From: Papaver somniferum
Taxonomy: Eukaryota; Streptophyta; Magnoliopsida; Ranunculales; Papaveraceae
Assembly (NCBI RefSeq): GCF_003573695.1
Contig: NC_039359.1
Location: forward strand, 136,177,939 to 136,241,938
DNA length: 64,000 bases
Direction: 5' to 3'
This document shows positions 58,148 to 64,000 of this stretch, piece by piece. Position 1 is the stretch's first letter; every line of letters begins with the position of its first letter. The position numbers were made by a program, and so were the translations under genes. The notes beneath the pieces were generated by a model. The model was given only the letters and a program-made list of their open reading frames with translations, was not told where the DNA came from and made no database searches.

Positions 58148-59821
58148 ATGTCGAACTGGTATGATAGAAGCCAATACAATGAGTATCAACCTGAATTTGA
58201 ATATGGACATCATCCTTTTTATGACCATGTTGGGAATAGTGGTTGGGAACGCCATCCTTTGGAAGGATATGGGTCATACCCTGGTGAGCCCAATTACTAT
58301 CCACACATGCATCAGTCTTACGAGCAAGAAGATTATAGTAATAGTTCTTCGTCTCTAGAGGATACAATCAAACTATTGAAAAGTAGTCCTTTTTATGATC
58401 CTTCTTATAATTCCTCTTTACTAGAGTCAACACGTAAGTTAGCTGAGTCGACGCGTAAGTTAGCTTAGATGAATAGTATAATTATAGACGAAAGAACTAC
58501 AATAATTAGTGAACCTTCTTTAGAAGACCACCTCAAGCGGATAGCTGAGACGAACGAAAGAATCGCTCGAAATTACTTGAATTGCCAATATAGTGTATCC
58601 AATAATACCCTTGAGAATGAAGATAGTTATTTACATAATCAAGACAACAAGGTTAGAATTGGTAGCACTACTTGTTTTGATGAGGTTCGATCTTTTTCAT
58701 GTTATTATGATGAGGATAGTGTTGATGGAGAATCATACTTATGTAGGAATAGTGATCAGGAAATGGATACTCCAATTGAGCTTTACAATGATAATATTAT
58801 TTCTATTTCAAATCCAAATAATTTTAATAATTATTCACCTATTCAAAAGGACGAGGATTTGATTAGAGATACCCTCGTTTTAGACGATGTAGTATTTCCT
58901 GTCTACGAAGCCGATGATAGTTTTGAGGAACGAGTTTATTCGGAGAATATTGTTTTAGAGTCTAGAAATTTAGAAACATTAGACTTAGTAAAAGAAAATG
59001 AACTCGTATAAATGAGTGTGGATGAACCCGACTTAGAAGAATTAATTGACCATTTTCAGGAATCCTATGACCTAGAAATTAGGGAAGTTGTGACTAGTCT
59101 TTCTAGAGACACAGAAAACTCTAAGTTTGGGGATGATTATCAGTCTCCGGGTGCTTTAACTCTTAGAAAGTTCCCTCGTGTAGGACTTGACATTTGTGCC
59201 TCAACCATCTTACAAGATTATCTTCGTACAGTTTTATCTGAACCTAATGATGTCCAGAGAGAAGCTCAGTTGTTAGAAACCCATCCTCTGGTTGATGTGG
59301 TTTTCCCAGTCTATGATCCCCAGATTGACTTTGTTTTCCCACCAAATAGTTTTCTTCCAACTGTGGGAACGTTTATATTCCAAATGTGTCGAATATTAAG
59401 TTGTGAGACTAAACCTAAATGCTTTAGGAAATTAAAATCAACACATTTACTTAACAGTGACCACTACTCTCATTGTGGTCAATTTTGTAAGTCAAATCTT
59501 ATTGACTTAGAGGATCCTCAGTTATTTAGGTTATTATTGTGCGCTTCTAAGATCATATTTGAGTTTTTCCTGACTCTAGGACCTAATGATTCGGATCCCA
59601 CCTATGAAGAAACGCAACCAATGAAAATATTTTATTTAGACCATTTCTTAGAACCTGAACCTGAACCACAATTAGATATAAATATCTTAATCAGGAAACT
59701 AGATAAGGGCATGCTATCCTTGTTCACTTTCTTGGGTTATTTTAGTTTCCTTTGGTCAGCTCTTTTTGGTTTTGAAGACCCACAGTTATTTCGGCTGTTA
59801 CTTTTTGATTCTATGAGGTGA
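58148..59821 (+). pseudogene. Element C unknown acidic ORF, split by two in-frame stops
   Basis: A single frame of 557 codons plus stop from the ATG at 58148 to the TGA at 59821, interrupted only by TAG (58466-58468) and TAA (59009-59011). Residues 1-75 are rich in Tyr, His, Pro and Asn (MSNWYDRSQYNEYQPEFEYG). A charged helical segment follows (LEDHLKRIAETNERIARNYL). SPIQ sits at 58835-58846 and GLDICAS at 59183-59203, motifs shared with elements E and A. A hydrophobic stretch (LSLFTFLGYFSFLWSALFGF) lies near the C-terminus. It has no recognised gag, enzyme or zinc motif. Both stops are followed at once by ATG. The function is unknown. A gag-like or accessory role is only an inference from position. 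Confidence 0.7.
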
Positions 59822-59867
59822 CTAATTCCTTCCGATGTCTGGCTGAAGACTTTAAACTTAGCACTTC

Positions 59868-59883
59868 TTGGGAGGTAACCCAA
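59868..59883 (+). promoter_or_regulatory. Conserved hairpin 1, element C
   Basis: TTGGGAGGTAACCCAA, a 5-bp stem with an AGGTAA loop, 46 nt after the ORF stop. It is preceded by TTAAACTTAGCACT, matching TTAAACTAAGCGCT in element A. Confidence 0.7.
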
Positions 59884-59974
59884 TCTCATGCGACACGGTA
59901 ATATCTTTACTTATCTCTTTTGCTTCTATTGGTAACAGTTTCTCCTTGTTCATGCTTTTAATTTCATCTTTAGA

Positions 59975-59990
59975 ACATTGAGGACAATGT
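59975..59990 (+). promoter_or_regulatory. Conserved hairpin 2, element C
   Basis: ACATTGAGGACAATGT, a 6-bp stem with an AGGA loop, identical to 24719-24734 in element A. Confidence 0.7.
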
Positions 59991-59996
59991 TAGATT

Positions 59997-60011
59997 TAAG
60001 TTTGGGGGTAT
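59997..60011 (+). promoter_or_regulatory. Internal polypurine-tract copy, element C
   Basis: TAAGTTTGGGGGTAT, identical to the tract before the 3' LTR at 61266-61280. It could act as a second plus-strand primer. Confidence 0.55.
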
Positions 60012-61265
60012 GGGAGAAACTTTTTAGTCGCATTTTTTTGAAACTTCTAGCGTCACATAGTATCCGGTTAGCTAAGTTTACATACTGTTTCTCACCGAAA
60101 AGATAGAAATTGGAATGCTAGAGATAACAATCTTTTGAGACATTATAGAAAAAGACATTGAGATCTTTGAAATTCAGGAGAGAACTTGTTCCTTTTAGAG
60201 GGTAACCGTGATGGACCTAACCATCCATGATGGAAAGGCAAGTAGATCAGAAGAAAATGCCAGAAAGACAAAGCAACCTCACAATGTAATCATAGTTACT
60301 GGATTACGACTCTCTCTCAGTAGAAACTTATCATCATCAACAGACAAAGCGACATCAAAATCTATGAAGAAAGTTGAAGACGTTTAAGGTTTAGAAGCAA
60401 CAATAGAAAAGAATAATTCAAAAATCAAAGTTGAAGATTTAGTTACAAGAAGTTATAAGAGCAAATGATATAAGTTGTTGGAATTCATGATACCAAGACA
60501 TCACAAGTTGCGAAGATCCAAGTTCTAAAGTCCTTCTCTCATGGCCATGTAAATTTTTGTCTTGTAATTTTTTTTGTTTTCAAAAAAAAAAAAAAAAAAA
60601 TTAAAAAAAAAAATGAAACATCGTTACGTTCTTTTTGTTCAATAAGGCCATAGGGAAGAAGAAATTTATAAGTCAAGCAAGAAATCGAAGAGAAGAGTTA
60701 ATTGTCAAGGTTCTATGAGGTTCGAGAGTTTATCATCAACAGTTGAAGACCTAAGAAGGCGTTGTTTCTACTGAGCACTGTGAGAGAGTCGAAGAAAGAT
60801 GCATTTTGGTTGCTTTGTTAGTCTGCTTTCAATCTGGCACAAGATCTTTCTAGCACTGTTTTAACTCATCACACGTAATTAGTCCATCTATGTAGCAGAT
60901 GTCCCTCTCATTTTTATCTTTCTCCTAATCTTATCCAGCTGTAAAGCAGCGGACGGATCTTACAATGTTTATCTAGCTGTGTAGCAGATATCTCTTTATC
61001 TAGCAGTCGTGTGGATGTGTCTCCCCTTTTCTTCAGTTAGCTTTAGAGCTGACACCTTTAATTTCTCTGGCATTCTAGTTACTTGGAGATAGGTTGAGAA
61101 TATGTATGTCCTTATAGCTCTTTGGATACTTGTGACCAATTTGGAGTAATGGTTTTGTGGGTACACCTCTGGTAAACCCTCCCGAGATTAACTCGGTCAC
61201 TAGGGACACCTACTGAGTTAGGATTTTATTTTCCATATTAGTTTTGCTCGAGGACTAGCAAATAA
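60012..61265 (+). other. Element C non-coding 3' internal region
   Basis: About 1.25 kb without an ORF. It includes an A-rich run at about 60579-60612 and a degenerate short repeat around AGCTGTGTAGCAGA at 60886-61015. Confidence 0.6.
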
Positions 61266-61281
61266 TAAGTTTGGGGGTATT
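61266..61281 (+). promoter_or_regulatory. Element C polypurine tract
   Basis: TAAGTTTGGGGGTAT lies directly before the 3' LTR start at 61282. Confidence 0.8.
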
Positions 61282-62826
61282 TGATAGACGCATTTATGTG
61301 TCTATTTTTTTCTCAATATTCTGTATTGTTAGTGCTCGATTTTGTATTTATTGTGTTATTTTATGTCTTTGTAGGAAATTTTAGAGAAATAAGCCCTTGC
61401 GGCGAAATGGGCTCAAAAAGTGGTGTTTTACACCCCAGGATAAAGTGTTAAAGGAACCCCAGAAATGCGCTAAAAGCACCCAGAGGAGTTGTTAAAAACA
61501 CCAGAAAATTACTATTTCCGCCCCAATTGCTAAAGGGACCCCAGGAATGGATAAAGGGGAGCTCCCTTTCTTCTAAAATTTGAAATCAGAAAAAGGCGGG
61601 AAAAATGACGCATGCAACTGGCAGAACTTTGGGAAGAATTTTTGACGTGTTTCAGTGAGATTCAATCGCTGAAACTTTGTTGAAATATGTGGTATATCAT
61701 AACAGAGCTGGTATGGGTGTTTGTTGCGATCAAATTTGGCTAGAAAATTCAACAGATGAAATCAGAGCAGACCCGTACGGGAGGAAGCTATTCACGGGAT
61801 TTCTTGATTTTTGTGGAATTTGAACGTGTTCAGAACATGTGTTATGACTCTATCAATAGCAAGAGGCGTGACAGAGCTAAATGAGGAGAGTTCTGCAGTT
61901 GTAATACGCGTGCAGGAGACAAGAAGGGAAAGAAAATATTCCCAAAATATTTTCATTTACTGCCCGAGTAATGAAGATTATATGGAGTGAATGAGGGAGA
62001 TTTCTTGCGCCTGTTGGGTATATGTAGAGTTATAGGGTCGAAGGAAAGAGGGTGTCGATAGTTTGGGGTCGAGAGGAGGTCCAGAGAAGCAGAAATCAAG
62101 AGTTGATGAAACTCTGTTTCTGCTGCTGCTGATGATGAAGAACACCAAGAACACGAAGAACAGACTCGCAAGGACAGTCGTTTATCAACAGTGTCTAAGA
62201 CGCACATCCGTGGGTCGCAACGCAGTCTAAAGAGCAGCAGCACTTGGGTTTTACCGTTCATTCTGTGACGCTTTTTGTGCGTCGCAGATTACAGTTTTAC
62301 ACCATTTTCTCCTTTTCTCTCCATTGTAAACACCATTTGAGCTATAAAAATATATTTTGAATGTGCTCTCTACATGATGAGTTAAACCCCAACACTGGAA
62401 CGACGGAGGAGGTCGAATTTCATCCATGTGGTAATTTCATTAATTCTTTTATTTTACTTTTTGCACTAATTTTAATTGAATTAAGATTTTAAATTAATTA
62501 CTTTTGATTTCATTTGATGGAGTATGCTTAGTCCTAGTGATTTTTGATATGGCATGCTTAGGAAATACAAGTAATATTTTACAAAATCTATCTTGGCAAT
62601 AAACTAGAGTTAATATTTGTTTTTTTTTTGAACTATAATTGCTAGAATTAATTTCTGAACCATTTGAAAATGAAAAAAAAAGGGCCGAATCTTTAGTCCC
62701 AGTACTCTTTCCCATATTGTTAATATTTTTTTTTATATATTTATTTTCTATTAAGTCTAAAAAATTATCCCTCACAAGTCCGAGAGTTTGAACCTCATTA
62801 CTACAACCCAAAAAAATCATTAACCA
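61282..62826 (+). repeat. Element C 3' LTR
   Basis: Partner of 55519-57045. It has an A+T-rich length difference near 62730-62765 and scattered substitutions, and ends CATTAACCA. Confidence 0.93.
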
Positions 62827-62831
62827 CATAC
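62827..62831. repeat. Element C target duplication, right (CATAC)
   Basis: Exact repeat of 55514-55518. Confidence 0.92.
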
Positions 62832-62868
62832 CAACGCTTGGTGGGTTCAACCGAGCTATGCTCTAACA
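62832..62868 (-). repeat. Sirevirus-like 3' LTR, start fragment (arm 2 continued)
   Basis: The minus strand reads TGTTAGAGCATAGCTCGG at the LTR start. It is the piece cut off from 53010-55518 by element C. Confidence 0.8.
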
Positions 62869-64000
62869 ATCTCCCCCTTTGTCAATTTTAGTGACAAAAC
62901 GCTTACATCATATGGATAAACAAATTACAAAAATTCATTATACACATACGCTTGATTCCAAGTTAAACAACAGAAAACCTGCATTAAATTCAATTCTTAA
63001 ATGTCGTTGCTGACATCATAATAACAAAGCTAATACTCCCCTAAAGGTAAGATAGGTAGATTTTCAATATGCACATCTTTGTTATTTCTATGTAGTTCCT
63101 CATAACTACATATCATATGGTATGTGACTCCCCCCTTAGTCTATGCTTTCACTCTTTTCGTTAGAATAAACGTTTTAGCACAAATGTCCTTTCCCTTAGT
63201 GATACTAACTCACAACAAGTCAATATCACTTGTTTACTCCATATATTTCTCCCCCTTTTTGTCACAAAATGACAAAGAAACGAAAAAATAAAGGACAAAC
63301 CGAAAGGATCTTACAAATCTCACAAAGAGAATTTGCAAACCTATAAGAGTTGAGCACGAGGGTTTTACACACCATTTTAGATAACCAATATCAAAACCGA
63401 AACTCCAAGTAATTTGGTTTTAACATGTTATCTAGGAAACAATTGCCCGAAGCAATTTTCCCTAATAGTTTAGCACATCAAATCGACTAAGCACCTTAGT
63501 TCTTTTGCTAAACGGATTATACAAGTACAATCACTTGTTCGATAAGACCAAAATAATTAAAGATCAGAATTAACTTTATTTTTCTCATCAGGCTCTAATT
63601 ATTCTCAAAATTAACTTAAACCTTTCACTTTTAAACAAGACAAATACTAGGTTAGTTAACTAGTAATTCTTGTTAAGGCATTCGGTTAGACTTGAATAAC
63701 CGAAACCTTCACATTTGATAAGTCTAACTAAGATCCGAAAAACTTAGTTTCTCTTATCCGGAAATCACTTGGACTAAACAAATGATCCCGAAACACTTTT
63801 GTTAAGCCATAAAAAATCCATACAAACCAAATAAATCAACTTGCGTAATCATTTATCTTAACCGGAAGCAATTGAAACAAACATAGACAATATAGCACCG
63901 CAATTGCACCGACATTTTGTAAGCCTAAACAATTGATACCAAACAATAACGAAAGATAATAATAGTTTTTCTTAGCCGGAAACAATTGAATCACAATCAA
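62869..64000 (-). mobile_element. Sirevirus-like element, 3' non-coding region with repeated polypurine tracts
   Basis: On the minus strand, AAAGGGGGAGAT abuts the 3' LTR. Two further G-rich tracts occur at about 63127-63137 and 63249-63260, the latter in the context GTGACAAAAAGGGGGAGA. Multiple polypurine tracts before the 3' LTR are a described hallmark of the Sirevirus lineage of Ty1/copia. No ORF is present in this last 1.1 kb. The coding part would lie beyond 64000. Confidence 0.72.

Larger units (their letters stand above)
55519..62826 (+). mobile_element. Element C: complete pol-less LTR element with tRNA-Asp-like primer site
   Basis: A 7308-bp element with LTRs of 1527 and 1545 bp, exact CATAC target duplications, a primer site resembling tRNA-Asp and a polypurine tract. 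It has one long unknown ORF split by two stops. There are no gag, protease, integrase or reverse transcriptase motifs in 4.2 kb of internal sequence, so it must have been mobilised in trans. LTR identity is high (about 97%, apart from an A+T-rich indel near 62730), so the insertion is fairly recent. It is nested in a Sirevirus-like LTR. Confidence 0.9.

Noticed and set aside
60570..60615. A-rich run as the poly(A) tail of a retrogene
   Set aside because: No 5' partner, target duplication or ORF upstream. Low-complexity expansion is sufficient.
1..64000. CRISPR arrays, operons, prokaryotic promoters, tRNA or rRNA genes
   Set aside because: The sequence is plant nuclear DNA, and no regularly spaced repeats or RNA-gene signatures were seen.

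Overview
The window is nuclear DNA from a flowering plant. The signs are spliced plant-type genes (a KIB/DUF295 F-box-family gene, an acidic six-exon gene, a NOC2-like gene relic), A+T-rich intergenic DNA and dense nested plant retrotransposons: L1-type LINE, Ty1/copia including a Sirevirus-like element, and tRNA-Asp-primed Ty3/gypsy-like relatives. I cannot name the species. No bacterial, organellar, rRNA, tRNA or CRISPR features were seen.

Layout. 1-2957: 3' half of a decayed LINE. 3410-4504: copia relic. 4651-12792: a retroposon coding only a LINE ORF1-like protein (DUF4283 plus CCHC), bounded by 20-bp target duplications and split by a 6.0-kb copia element with perfect 5-bp target duplications. 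13.8-19.1 kb: a non-autonomous LTR element on the minus strand. 19.4-24.0 and 27.3-36.7 kb: two copies of a segmental duplication, each carrying the same intact two-exon gene for a protein with two KIB/DUF295 domains. The second copy is interrupted upstream of the gene by a 4.7-kb copia element. Between the copies lies a rearranged LTR element (about 24.7-26.4 kb). 37.5-39.4 kb: an uncharacterised six-exon gene. 41.9-43.8 kb: a truncated NOC2-like pseudogene. 44.5-48.4 kb: a second rearranged member of the 24.7-26.4 kb family. 48.4-64.0 kb: Sirevirus-like LTR sequence, including two long LTR copies in inverted orientation, one of them split by a complete 7.3-kb LTR element at 55519-62826.

How the parts relate. 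Only the two KIB gene copies and the six-exon gene look like functional host genes. Everything else is mobile DNA and its debris. The most unusual material is a group of LTR elements (24.7-26.4, 44.5-48.4 and 55.5-62.8 kb) that use a tRNA-Asp-type primer site where one survives. They encode an unrecognised acidic protein instead of gag-pol. Two of them share a pair of short hairpins downstream of that ORF, one with a compensatory base-pair change, and an internal copy of a polypurine tract.

All coordinates, splice sites and alignments were read by eye. Identity figures are approximate hand counts, and no database search was possible.
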